From an uncultured Stenotrophomonas sp. (GTDB lineage Bacteria > Pseudomonadota > Gammaproteobacteria > Xanthomonadales > Xanthomonadaceae), in assembly GCF_945952405.1 (NCBI RefSeq), contig NZ_CAMFIA010000002.1, forward strand, positions 124,001 to 188,000: 64,000 bases of DNA, given 5' to 3'. Position numbers and translations under genes: made by a program. The notes beneath the pieces are model-generated. The model saw nothing but the letters and a program-made list of their open reading frames with translations, did no database searches and had not been told where the DNA came from. Of this stretch, positions 21,401 to 30,173 are shown one piece after another (the first letter of the stretch is position 1; each line of letters starts with the position of its first letter).

Positions 21401-23393
21401 CCAGCACCAGGCGGTTGAAGCCGTCGTTCTCGGCATCGCCGTGCCAGACCCGCGCGAAGGTCTCGCCGAAGGCCTCATCGACGCTGGCGGCATCGATCGC
21501 ACCGGCGGTCGATTCAACCTCGAAGTCCTGCACGTACACCGGCGCGTTGTCGACCGACAGGCGGTACGGACGCTCGGCGATCACGCGCAGGCCCATGTTT
21601 TCCATCATCGGCAGCGCGTCCGACAGCGGAATGTCGTCCAGCTGGCGATACAGCTTCAGGCGCAGGCCATCGCCGCTTTCGCGCGGCACGGCCTGCAGGC
21701 TCAGGCGCAGGTCGTCCGGGCCGGTCAGGGCATCGAGCTGGCTGACATCGTTGGCGGCAACGGCGGTGCTGTTGTCTTCGATGTAGCCGGCCGGCAGTGC
21801 CTTGCCGATGCGGGCGGCGATGCGCAGGCCTTCGGTCTCGCCGTGGCGCGACACCAGCGCTTCGCGCAGGTCGTCCTGCCAGTTGCGCAGCACCTGGGCC
21901 AGCTTCTGCTCCAGTTCGGCGGTGTCGACGTCGAGCATTTCACCCGGCTTCGGGCGCACGATCAGGTGCACCTGGGCCAGCGGCGATTCGCCCAGCACCA
22001 CCGAGCTGTCGACGTACTCGCCGTGCAGCGCGTCCTTCAGCATCGCTTCGATGCGCAGGCGCACGTCGGTGTTGAAACGCTCGCGCGGCAGGTAGACCAG
22101 CGCGGAGATGAAACGGCTGTACTTGTCGCGGCGCAGGAACAGGCGGCTGCGCACGCGCTCCTGCAGGCCCAGCACGCCCATCGCGGTGCGGAACAGCTCG
22201 TCCTCGCTGGACTGGAACAGTTCTTCGCGCGGCAGGGTTTCCAGGATGTGGCGCAGGGCCTTGCCGCTATGGCTGGACGGGGCCAGACCCGACTGCTTCA
22301 TCACGTGCTCGTGGCGCTGGCGCACCAGCGGGATTTCCCACGGGCGGCGGTTGTAGGCGCTGGAGGTGAACAGGCCGAGGAAGCGCTGCTCGCCGATGAT
22401 CTTGCCCTTGGCGTCGAATTCCAGCACGCCGATGTAGTCCATGTAGCCGGCGCGGTGCACGCGCGAGCGGGCATTGGTCTTGGTCAGGATCAGCGCGTCC
22501 TTCAGCCCGGACGTGGTGTTCAGGCCCTGCGCGGCCAGGGTCTTGACCGGACGGGCGGCGGACTTGTCCTTGCCGCGCATCAGGCCCAGGCCGGTGTCGT
22601 TCAGCGGTGCCAGCACTTCTTCCTTGCCCTGCTTCTCGACGCGGTATTCGCGGTAGCCGAAGAAGGTGAAGTGGTTGTCGGCGGCCCAGCGCAGGAATTC
22701 CTGTGCTTCCTTGCGCGACGCATCGTCAACCGGCAGCTGGCGGCTGCCGAGGTCGTCGGCCAGCGCCAGCGCCTTGTCCTTCATCGGCTGCCAGTCGCGC
22801 ACGATCGCACGCACTTCATCCAGCGCCTTGTTGATCGCCTGCTCGATGGCGGCCATGGCTTCGGCCGGCTGGCGGTCGATCTCCAGCAGCATCACCGATT
22901 CGGCATCACCTTCGCCGACCTTGACCAGCTTGCCGGCCTTGTCGCGGGTGAAGCGCAGCACCGGGTGGCCCAGCACGTGGACGCCCACGCCCTGCTCGGC
23001 CAGCGACATGGTGACGGTATCGACCAGGAACGGCATGTCGTCGTTGATGATCTGCAGCACGGTGTGCGGCGATTCCCAACCGTTGGCCTTGGTGGTCGGA
23101 TTGAACACGCGGACGTTGGCCTTGCCGGCCTTGCGGGCACGGGCGAATTCCAGCGTCTCAGCCGCGAGAGCGGCCCACTCTTCAGCGCTGTGGTGCGGGA
23201 ACTCGTCCGACTCCATGCGCTTGTAGAAGCCAGTGGCGAAGGCCACTGCTTCGGCCTGTGCGGCCGCGGGGTAGCGCTTGCGCAAGGCCGTGTACACCGG
23301 CTCCAGGGAGAAACCAGCGGTCACTGCGACCTCCGACTCTGCTGGTTTGGTCTTGTTTTTCACGGTCTTGGCTGCGGTTTTTTGCGGTTTCAT
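18417..23393 (-). CDS. gdhB: NAD-specific glutamate dehydrogenase, large (180 kDa) type
   Basis: Oxidatively deaminates glutamate to 2-oxoglutarate and ammonia with NAD, a catabolic entry to the TCA cycle. At 1658 aa it has the length of the class first described in Streptomyces and Pseudomonas. A long N-terminal region carries ACT-like segments ([20 protein letters not shown]). The catalytic core shows [40 protein letters not shown] and [26 protein letters not shown]. A C-terminal helical domain follows. The N-terminus is Lys/Thr-rich. A TACAAT box lies about 37 bp upstream. It may supply 2-oxoglutarate to the SucAB complex encoded later. Confidence 0.96.
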   Translation of the reverse strand: [1658 protein letters not shown]

Positions 23394-23429
23394 GGCAGAG
23401 CGATGCGCTTGCTCAGTTGGGAAAATGAA

Positions 23430-23435
23430 ATTGTA
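23430..23435 (-). promoter_or_regulatory. Candidate -10 box for the GDH gene
   Basis: TACAAT on the minus strand, 37 bp before the GDH start codon, 5 of 6 consensus bases. The -35 is not clear. Confidence 0.4.
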
Positions 23436-23630
23436 GCCCTACCGCACGAAAAGGCCTTGCTGCAGGACGGAATAAGCAGAATCGGGTTTGCTGCGGTTTA
23501 GACGCCTATTCAGTTCGCACCGGTATGGTCCTGGCGTCGGTTTCAGCACTGCAGACAGGATCGGCAAAGCGTGTTACCGGAAGACACACGCAGCGACGCC
23601 GATTCGATTCCACAATCCTGAACTGGACGG

Positions 23631-23636
23631 TATAGT
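23631..23636 (+). promoter_or_regulatory. -10 box TATAGT adjoining the tetR start
   Basis: TATAGT ends 7 bp before the GTG start codon of the TetR gene. Transcription would begin at or next to the GTG, giving a leaderless message; no ribosome-binding sequence is visible. The -35 position (TTCCAC, 17-bp spacer) is weak. Confidence 0.5.
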
Positions 23637-23643
23637 CCACCGC

Positions 23644-24300
23644 GTGAACCCGGCCTACCTCCCCGTTGCCCTCGACGCACGCGATGAGCGCGTGTTCGAT
23701 GCCGTACGTGAACTGCTGGCCCAGCAGGGCATGCAGATGAGCATGGACGCGGTGGCCCAGCACGCCGGCTGCTCCAAGCAGACCCTGTACTCGCGCTACG
23801 GCAACAAGCAGGAACTGCTGCGCCGGGTGATGCAGCGCCATGTCGGCCACGCCACCGGCGCCATGCTGCGTGCACTCCGCAGTGACGACCTGCGTGCCAG
23901 CCTGCTCCAGTTCGCCATCGACTTCCTGGAGCATTTCAACCAACCGCACGTAGGACAGGCCTGCCGGCTGATCGCCGCCGACGCGTCCCAGTTTCCCGAA
24001 GAGGCGCGTACGCTGTACCGGCATGGCGCCGGCGCGCTGACACTTCATCTTGCTGAATGGATTGAAACCGTTTGCATGCAAGGCCAGCTCCGGCATGACG
24101 ACCCGCACTTCATGGCCGAACTGCTGCTGAGCATGATCGCCGGTCAGGATTTCGACAAACAGCGCTTCCATACCCCCCATCGTGATGACGCGCTGCTGCG
24201 TCGGCGCTGGGCAGAGTTCTCCGTCGACAGCTTCCTGCGCGCGTTCGCGCCACAGCCGTCGCCGGCCCCGTCTACAAACCAACCCCGGAGTTCCTCCTGA
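23644..24300 (+). CDS. TetR-family repressor of the downstream RND pump
   Basis: 218 residues. The N-terminal TetR domain has the recognition region MDAVAQHAGCSKQTLYSRYGNKQELL at about residues 32-60, followed by a helical ligand-binding domain. The GTG at 23644 is chosen because it begins the conserved part and follows a TATAGT box; the frame is open further upstream without family-like sequence. Its stop overlaps the ATG of the membrane-fusion gene (TGATG), so regulator and pump are one operon. By analogy it probably represses that operon in the absence of an inducer. Confidence 0.9.
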   Translation: MNPAYLPVALDARDERVFDAVRELLAQQGMQMSMDAVAQHAGCSKQTLYSRYGNKQELLRRVMQRHVGHATGAMLRALRSDDLRASLLQFAIDFLEHFNQPHVGQACRLIAADASQFPEEARTLYRHGAGALTLHLAEWIETVCMQGQLRHDDPHFMAELLLSMIAGQDFDKQRFHTPHRDDALLRRRWAEFSVDSFLRAFAPQPSPAPSTNQPRSSS

Positions 24301-25568
24301 TGACCGCCCCACTCCGCACCCTTGCCTTGACGTGCGCCGTTGCTGTCGCGCTGGCTGCCTGCAAGAAGCCGGAACAGCAGACGCCCCCGCCGCCGGACGT
24401 GGGCGTGATCGAGGCCAAGCCGCAGACCCTGCCGCTGCAGCGTGAGCTGGTCGGCCGCCTGTCGCCGTTCCGCAGCGCCGACGTGCGCGCGCGGGTGCCG
24501 GGCGTGCTGCTCAAGCGCGTCTACCAGGAAGGCTCGCAGGTCAAGCAGGGCCAGACCCTGTTCCTGATCGACCCGGCGCCGCTGCGTGCCTCGCTCAATG
24601 CCTCCGAGGCACAGCTGGCCTCGTCGCGTGCGACCTATGCCAATGCCAAGGTCGCTGCCGACCGCGCCCGCTCGCTGGCCCCGCAGCAGTTCGTCTCCAA
24701 GGCCGACCTGGACAACGCCGAATCGGCCGAGCGCACCGCGCTGGCCGCGGTCAAGCAGGCCGAAGCCGCCGTCACCTCCGCCCGCATCAACCTCGGCTAC
24801 ACCGAAGTGACCGCCCCGATCAGCGGCGTGGCCAACAAGCAGCAGGTCACCGAGGGTGCGCTGGTCGGCCAGGGCGACGTGACGCTGCTGACCACCGTCG
24901 ACCAGCTCGACCCGCTGTACGTGAACTTCTCGCTGAGCGTGGACGAGCTGACCCAGCTGCGCGCCCAGCAGGCCAAGGGCGCGCTGGCGCTGTCCGGCGA
25001 TGGCAAGGCCACGGTCAACGTCAAGCTGGCCGACGGCACCACCTACAGCGAGCCGGGCACCCTGGACTTCTCTTCGACCACGGTCGATCCGGCCACCGGC
25101 GCGGTCTCGCTGCGTGCGCTGCTGCCGAACCCGCAGCAGATCCTGCTGCCGGGCGCCTTCGTCAGCTTCCAGGCCAACCTGGGCGAGCGCAACAACGCCT
25201 ACCTGGTGCCGCAGCAGGCGCTGCTGCGCGACACCACCGGCGGCTACGTGATGGTGGTTGGCACCGACGGCAAGGTCGTCCGCAAGAACGTCAAGACCGA
25301 TGGTGCGCAGAACGGCAACTGGCTGGTCAGCGATGGCCTGGCCGCCGGTGACAAGGTGATCGTGGCCGGCGTGCAGAAGGTCAAGGAAGGTGCACCGGCG
25401 GTGGCCAAGCCGTGGACCCCAGGCCAGGATGCCAACGGCAAGCCCGCTGCGGCAGGCGCCGCCCCGGCAGGCGCAGCACCGGCCGCAGGCAAGGCACCGG
25501 CCGACGCCGCCAAGCCCGCGCAGGCCGATGCGGCCAAGCCGGCCGCCACCGATTCGAACAAGCAGTAA
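24300..25568 (+). CDS. RND efflux periplasmic adaptor lipoprotein (AcrA type)
   Basis: Membrane fusion protein linking the RND pump to an outer-membrane channel. The 422-residue product has a lipoprotein signal with lipobox ALAAC (C21). Lipoyl halves flank a coiled-coil hairpin (RVPGVLLKRVYQEGSQVKQGQTLF... YTEVTAPISGVANKQ), followed by beta-barrel and membrane-proximal domains. The last about 60 residues are an Ala/Pro/Lys-rich low-complexity tail. TetR plus two pump genes without an outer-membrane gene is the arrangement of S. maltophilia SmeGH, so this may be SmeG; that assignment is from memory. Confidence 0.93.
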   Translation: MTAPLRTLALTCAVAVALAACKKPEQQTPPPPDVGVIEAKPQTLPLQRELVGRLSPFRSADVRARVPGVLLKRVYQEGSQVKQGQTLFLIDPAPLRASLNASEAQLASSRATYANAKVAADRARSLAPQQFVSKADLDNAESAERTALAAVKQAEAAVTSARINLGYTEVTAPISGVANKQQVTEGALVGQGDVTLLTTVDQLDPLYVNFSLSVDELTQLRAQQAKGALALSGDGKATVNVKLADGTTYSEPGTLDFSSTTVDPATGAVSLRALLPNPQQILLPGAFVSFQANLGERNNAYLVPQQALLRDTTGGYVMVVGTDGKVVRKNVKTDGAQNGNWLVSDGLAAGDKVIVAGVQKVKEGAPAVAKPWTPGQDANGKPAAAGAAPAGAAPAAGKAPADAAKPAQADAAKPAATDSNKQ

Positions 25569-25583
25569 CGGGACCCTTCCGTC

Positions 25584-28500
25584 ATGCCTAAATTTTTCAT
25601 CGAGCATCCAGTCTTCGCCTGGGTGGTTGCGATCCTGATCTCGCTCAGCGGCGTGATCGCGATCCTCAACCTGGGCGTGGAGTCCTATCCCAACATCGCC
25701 CCGCCACAGGTCACCGTGTCGGCGACCTATCCCGGCGCCAGTGCCGACACCACCGAAAAATCGGTCACCCAGGTGATCGAGCAGCAGCTGACCGGTATCG
25801 ATCACCTGCTGTACTTCAGTTCTTCGTCGGCCTCCAACGGCCGCGCGCAGATCACCCTGACCTTCGAGACCGGTACTGATCCGGACATCGCGCAGGTGCA
25901 GGTGCAGAACAAGGTGTCGCTGGCCACGCCACGACTGCCTTCGGAAGTGACCCAGCAGGGCGTGGTGGTGGCCAAGGCCAACGCCGGCTTCCTGATGGTG
26001 GTGGCCCTGCAGTCGGATACGCCGACCATCAACCGTGACGCACTGAACGACATCGTCGGCTCCCGCGTGCTCGACCAGGTTTCGCGTATCCCCGGCGTCG
26101 GCAGCACCCAGCAGTTCGGCTCCGAGTACGCCATGAACATCTGGCTGAATCCGGAGAAGATGCAGGGCTACGGCCTGTCGGCCAGCCAGGTGCTGGCGGC
26201 GGTGCGGGCGCAGAACGTGCAGTTCGCCGCCGGCGCGCTGGGTTCGGACCCGTCGCCGGAAGGCCAGCACTTCACTGCCACGGTTTCGGCCGAAGGCCGC
26301 TTCAGCTCGCCGCAGGAGTTCGAGAACATCATCCTGCGGGCCAATGCTGACGGCTCGCGCGTGCTGTTGAAGGACATCGCCCGCGTCGCCTTCGGTGCCA
26401 ACAACTACGGCTTCGATACCCAGTACAACGGCAAGCCGACCGGCGCCTTCGCCATCCAGCTGCTGCCGGGCGCGAACGCCCTGAACGTGGCCGAGGCGGT
26501 GCGCGGCAAGATGGACGAGCTGCAGCCCAGCTTCCCGTCCGGGGTGACCTGGTTCTCGCCGTACGACAGCACCACCTTCGTCAAGATCTCGATCCAGGAA
26601 GTGGTCAAGACGCTGTTCGAAGCAGTGTTCCTGGTGTTCCTGGTGATGCTGATCTTCCTGCAGAACTTCCGCGCCACCCTGATCCCGACCCTGGTCATCC
26701 CGGTGGCCCTGCTCGGCACCTTCCTGGGCATGTGGATGATCGGCTTCACGATCAACCAGCTGACCCTGTTCGCAATGGTGCTGGCGATCGGCATCGTGGT
26801 CGATGACGCGATCGTGGTGATCGAGAACGTCGAGCGCATCATGACCGAGGAAGGCCTGGCGCCGAAGCCGGCCACGCAGAAGGCGATGACCCAGATCACC
26901 GGCGCGGTGGTGGCAATCACCGTGGTGCTGGCGGCGGTGTTCATCCCGTCGGCCCTGCAGGGTGGTGCGGCCGGCGAGATCTACAAGCAGTTCGCGCTGA
27001 CCATCGCCATCTCGATGGCGTTCTCGGCGTTCCTGGCCCTGGGCTTCACCCCGGCGCTGTGCGCGACCTTCCTCAAGCCGACGCACAACGACAACCCGAA
27101 CATCATCTACCGCACCTTCAACAAGTACTACGACAAGATCAGCCACACCTATGTGGGCCACATCACCTCCGCGGTGCGCCATGCGCCGCGCTGGATGATC
27201 CTGTTCGTGGTGCTGACCGCGCTGTGCGGCTTCCTGTTCACCCGCATGCCGGGCAGCTTCCTGCCGGAAGAAGACCAGGGCTATGCGCTGGCGATCGTGC
27301 AGCTGCCGCCGGGCTCGACCAAGGGCCAGACCAACGAAGTGTTCGCGCAGATGCGCGGCATCCTGGAAAAGCAGGATGGCTATGAGGGCATGCTGCAGGT
27401 GGCCGGCTTCAGCTTCGTCGGCTCCGGCGAGAACGTCGGCATGGGCTTCATCCGCCTGAAGCCGTGGGAGGAACGCAAGTTCACCGCGCCCGAGTTCATC
27501 CAGAACATGAACGGCGCGTTCTACGGCATCAAGGAAGCGCAGATCTTCGTGGTCAACCTGCCCACCGTGCAGGGCCTCGGCCAGTTCGGCGGCTTCGACA
27601 TGTGGCTGCAGGATCGCAGCGGTGCCGGCTACGAGCAGCTGACCCAGGCGCGCAACATCCTGCTTGGCAATGCCGCGCAGAAGCCGCAGGCCCTGGTCGG
27701 CGTACGCCCCAACGGCCTGGAAAACGCCCCGCAGCTGCAGCTGCATGTCGACCGCGTGCAGGCACAGTCGATGGGCATGTCGGTGTCGGACGTGTACAGC
27801 ACCATCCAGCTGATGCTGGCCCCGGTGTACGTCAACGACTTCTTCTACGAAGGCCGCATCAAGCGCGTGACCATGCAGGCCGATGGCCCGTACCGCACCG
27901 GCCAGGAATCGCTGAAGAGCTTCTACAGCCCGTCCAGCCTGACCCAGAACGCCGATGGCACCAACGCGATGATCCCGCTGAACACGGTGGTCAAGTCCGA
28001 ATGGGTGTCGGCGCCGCCGTCGCTGAGCCGCTACAACGGCTATTCGGCGATCAACATCGTCGGCTCGCAGGCTCCGGGCACCAGCTCGGGTGAAGCCATG
28101 CAGACGATGGAAAGCATCGTCAACGACGACCTGCCGGCCGGCTTCGGCTACGACTGGTCCGGCATGTCCTACCAGGAAATCCTGGCCGGCAATGCCGCGA
28201 CCCTGCTGCTGGTGCTGTCGATCGTGGTGGTGTTCCTGTGCCTGGCGGCGCTGTATGAAAGCTGGTCGATCCCGGTGGCGGTGCTGCTGGTGGTGCCGCT
28301 GGGCGTGCTGGGTGCCCTCGGCCTGTCGATGCTGCGCGGCCTGCCCAACGATCTGTTCTTCAAGATCGGCCTGATCACCGTGATCGGCCTGGCCGCGAAG
28401 AACGCGATCCTGATCGTCGAATTCGCGGTGGAGCAGCGTGCGGCAGGCAGGAACCTGCGCGATGCCACCATCGAGGCGGCGCGCCTGCGCTTCCGCCCGA

Positions 28501-28757
28501 TCCTGATGACCTCGTTCGCGTTCATCATGGGCGTGATCCCGATGGCGATCTCCACCGGCGCCGGCGCCAACTCCCGCCACGCCATCGGTACCGGCGTGAT
28601 CGGCGGCATGCTGTTCGCCACCCTGCTCGGCCTGCTGATGATCCCGGTGTTCTTCGTGGTCGTGCGGCGCATGCTGGGCGACAAGCTGGATGAACCCTCC
28701 AAGGAGTTCATGGAGCGCCAGCGCGACGCAGAAAGCGCCCACCGCCCGGATCGTTGA
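25584..28757 (+). CDS. RND multidrug efflux transporter (AcrB/HAE1 type)
   Basis: Proton-driven inner-membrane trimeric pump (1057 aa). Twelve membrane segments and two large periplasmic loops follow the AcrB pattern. D407 and D408 in GIVVDDAIVVIENVE and the lysine in GLAAKNAILIVEF form the proton relay, and pocket residues F136 and P326 are at AcrB numbering. It begins 15 bp after the adaptor gene. Expected substrates are hydrophobic or amphiphilic drugs. Probably SmeH of the SmeGH pump, which must use a TolC-like channel encoded elsewhere; a sequence comparison would settle the name. Confidence 0.95.
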   Translation: MPKFFIEHPVFAWVVAILISLSGVIAILNLGVESYPNIAPPQVTVSATYPGASADTTEKSVTQVIEQQLTGIDHLLYFSSSSASNGRAQITLTFETGTDPDIAQVQVQNKVSLATPRLPSEVTQQGVVVAKANAGFLMVVALQSDTPTINRDALNDIVGSRVLDQVSRIPGVGSTQQFGSEYAMNIWLNPEKMQGYGLSASQVLAAVRAQNVQFAAGALGSDPSPEGQHFTATVSAEGRFSSPQEFENIILRANADGSRVLLKDIARVAFGANNYGFDTQYNGKPTGAFAIQLLPGANALNVAEAVRGKMDELQPSFPSGVTWFSPYDSTTFVKISIQEVVKTLFEAVFLVFLVMLIFLQNFRATLIPTLVIPVALLGTFLGMWMIGFTINQLTLFAMVLAIGIVVDDAIVVIENVERIMTEEGLAPKPATQKAMTQITGAVVAITVVLAAVFIPSALQGGAAGEIYKQFALTIAISMAFSAFLALGFTPALCATFLKPTHNDNPNIIYRTFNKYYDKISHTYVGHITSAVRHAPRWMILFVVLTALCGFLFTRMPGSFLPEEDQGYALAIVQLPPGSTKGQTNEVFAQMRGILEKQDGYEGMLQVAGFSFVGSGENVGMGFIRLKPWEERKFTAPEFIQNMNGAFYGIKEAQIFVVNLPTVQGLGQFGGFDMWLQDRSGAGYEQLTQARNILLGNAAQKPQALVGVRPNGLENAPQLQLHVDRVQAQSMGMSVSDVYSTIQLMLAPVYVNDFFYEGRIKRVTMQADGPYRTGQESLKSFYSPSSLTQNADGTNAMIPLNTVVKSEWVSAPPSLSRYNGYSAINIVGSQAPGTSSGEAMQTMESIVNDDLPAGFGYDWSGMSYQEILAGNAATLLLVLSIVVVFLCLAALYESWSIPVAVLLVVPLGVLGALGLSMLRGLPNDLFFKIGLITVIGLAAKNAILIVEFAVEQRAAGRNLRDATIEAARLRFRPILMTSFAFIMGVIPMAISTGAGANSRHAIGTGVIGGMLFATLLGLLMIPVFFVVVRRMLGDKLDEPSKEFMERQRDAESAHRPDR

Positions 28758-28775
28758 TCCGCCGGTGAGCTGAAA

Positions 28776-28810
28776 CGAAAAGGCCCCGGAGCGATCCGGG
28801 GCCTTTTCTG
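28776..28810. terminator. Bidirectional terminator after the RND operon
   Basis: AAAAGGCCCCGGA / TCCGGGGCCTTTT, a 13-bp stem with a 4-nt loop, with T- and A-runs on the two sides. It serves the RND operon on the plus strand and probably the convergent acyl-CoA dehydrogenase gene on the minus strand. Confidence 0.85.
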
Positions 28811-28824
28811 TTGCCGCCTTTTCT

Positions 28825-28852
28825 GTGGAGCCGAGCACGGGCTCGGCTCTAC
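28825..28852 (-). repeat. SMAG-like palindrome GAGCCGAGC/GCTCGGCTC-TAC
   Basis: Nine-bp perfect arms around ACGG, ending CTAC (GTAG on the minus strand), between the terminator and the acyl-CoA dehydrogenase stop. Confidence 0.7.
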
Positions 28853-28871
28853 AGGTACCGCCGGTCCGGAC

Positions 28872-30020
28872 TCAGCGCAGCCCGGTCTCGTTGCGGGCGA
28901 TCACCAGGCGCTGGATCTCCGAAGTGCCTTCGTAGATCTCGGTGATCTTGGCATCACGGAAGTAGCGCTCCAGCGGCATTTCCTTCGAGTACCCCATGCC
29001 GCCGTGGATCTGCACGGCCTGGTGGGTGATCCACATCGCCGCTTCCGAGGCGGTCAGCTTGGCCACGGCCGCTTCGGTGCTGAAGCGCTTGCCCTGCCCC
29101 TTCACCCACGCCGCGCGCAGGGTCAGCAGCAGCGCTGCGTCCAGCTTGCACTTCATGTCGGCAATCTTGGCCTGGGTCATCTGGAAGGTGCCGATCGGCG
29201 CGCCGAACGCCTTGCGCTCCTTCACGTACTCCAGGGTCGCTTCATAGGCGGCACGGGCGATGCCGATCGCCTGCGAGGCGATGCCGATACGGCCGGCGTC
29301 GAGTACGCTCATGGCGATCTTGAAGCCCTCGCCCTCCTGGCCCAGTACATCTTCCGCCTGCGCCACGTAGTCGTTGAACTCGATCTCGCAGGTGGCCGAG
29401 GCACGGATGCCCAGCTTCGGCTCGGTCTTGCCACGGCCAAAGCCGGCACGATCGGTGTCGATGACGAAGGCGGTGATGCCACGCGCGCCCTTGTCCGGCT
29501 CGCTCATCGCGAACAGCACGATGTACTTGGCGACCGGGCCGGAGGTGATCCAGCTCTTCTTGCCGTTGATGACGAAGGTGCCGTCGGCCTGCTTCACCGC
29601 GCGGCAGCGCATGGCGGTGGCGTCCGAGCCGGACTGCGGCTCGGTCAGCGCGAACGCGCCGATGGCCTCGCCCTCGGCGATCGCGCGCACGTACTTCTGC
29701 TTCTGCGCTTCGGTGCCGTGGGTGAGGATGCCGTTGCAGAACAGCGAGTTGTTGACCGACATGATGGTCGAATGGGCTGCGTCGGCGGCGGCGACCTCCA
29801 CCATCGCCAGCACGTACGCCACCGGGTCCATGCCCGCGCCACCGTATTCGGTCGGCACTTCGATGCCCATCAGGCCGTTCTCGCCCAGCAGGCGGATGTT
29901 GTCCAGCGGGAACTCGCCGGTACGGTCGTGATGTTCGGCGCTCGGGCCGATCTTCTCATGCGCGATGCGCCGCGCCACGTCCTGCAGCATCAACTGTTCT
30001 TCAGTAAAGCTGAAATCCAC
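28872..30020 (-). CDS. Acyl-CoA dehydrogenase (short or branched-chain type)
   Basis: FAD enzyme introducing the alpha-beta double bond in acyl-CoA. The 382-residue protein has the family blocks: FALTEPQSGSDATAM (substrate and flavin), INGKKSWITSG, and the C-terminal YRDAKITEIYEGTSEIQR-type motif whose glutamate (about E364) is the catalytic base. It resembles butyryl- and isobutyryl-CoA dehydrogenases, but the chain length cannot be read off. Single gene, divergent from the methionine regulator. Confidence 0.93.
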   Translation of the reverse strand: MDFSFTEEQLMLQDVARRIAHEKIGPSAEHHDRTGEFPLDNIRLLGENGLMGIEVPTEYGGAGMDPVAYVLAMVEVAAADAAHSTIMSVNNSLFCNGILTHGTEAQKQKYVRAIAEGEAIGAFALTEPQSGSDATAMRCRAVKQADGTFVINGKKSWITSGPVAKYIVLFAMSEPDKGARGITAFVIDTDRAGFGRGKTEPKLGIRASATCEIEFNDYVAQAEDVLGQEGEGFKIAMSVLDAGRIGIASQAIGIARAAYEATLEYVKERKAFGAPIGTFQMTQAKIADMKCKLDAALLLTLRAAWVKGQGKRFSTEAAVAKLTASEAAMWITHQAVQIHGGMGYSKEMPLERYFRDAKITEIYEGTSEIQRLVIARNETGLR

Positions 30021-30115
30021 AACACCCTCCCGGGTACATGAAGTTATGGGCCGCGCCGGGCGCGCCCAGGTGCCTCGATTGTACCGGGGCGCGGCGGCTT
30101 CCGTACGCCAGCGAC

Positions 30116-30146
30116 TTGACCGCGACAGGCCATCTCGGCGAATATA
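30116..30146 (+). promoter_or_regulatory. Candidate promoter of the regulator-metH unit
   Basis: TTGACC at 30116-30121 followed after 19 bp by AATATA at 30141-30146. The spacer is long, so this is tentative, but the deduced start of transcription falls inside the palindrome at 30144-30171. Confidence 0.35.
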
Positions 30147-30171
30147 TCTCTATATCGCGATAGGTAGATAT
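30144..30171. promoter_or_regulatory. Palindromic operator upstream of the ArsR/methyltransferase gene
   Basis: 28-bp palindrome centred on CGCG, with arms ATATCT...TATCG matching at 11 of 14 positions. It ends 2 bp before the ATG and covers the ribosome-binding region, and stands out as A+T-rich in a GC-rich sequence. ArsR-family dimers bind such sites, so autoregulation of the regulator-metH unit is likely. Confidence 0.65.
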
Positions 30172-30173
30172 TT

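Noticed and set aside
18141..23501. A 1786-codon open frame on the plus strand opposite the glutamate dehydrogenase gene
   Set aside because: It is the complement of a high-GC gene with strong third-position bias, rich in His, Gln, Leu, Val and Arg, without domain pattern or ribosome-binding site. A shadow frame.
24144..28838. A 1564-codon minus-strand frame opposite the TetR and RND pump genes
   Set aside because: Composition dominated by Arg, Gly, His, Gln; the plus-strand genes have clear motifs in every part. A shadow frame.
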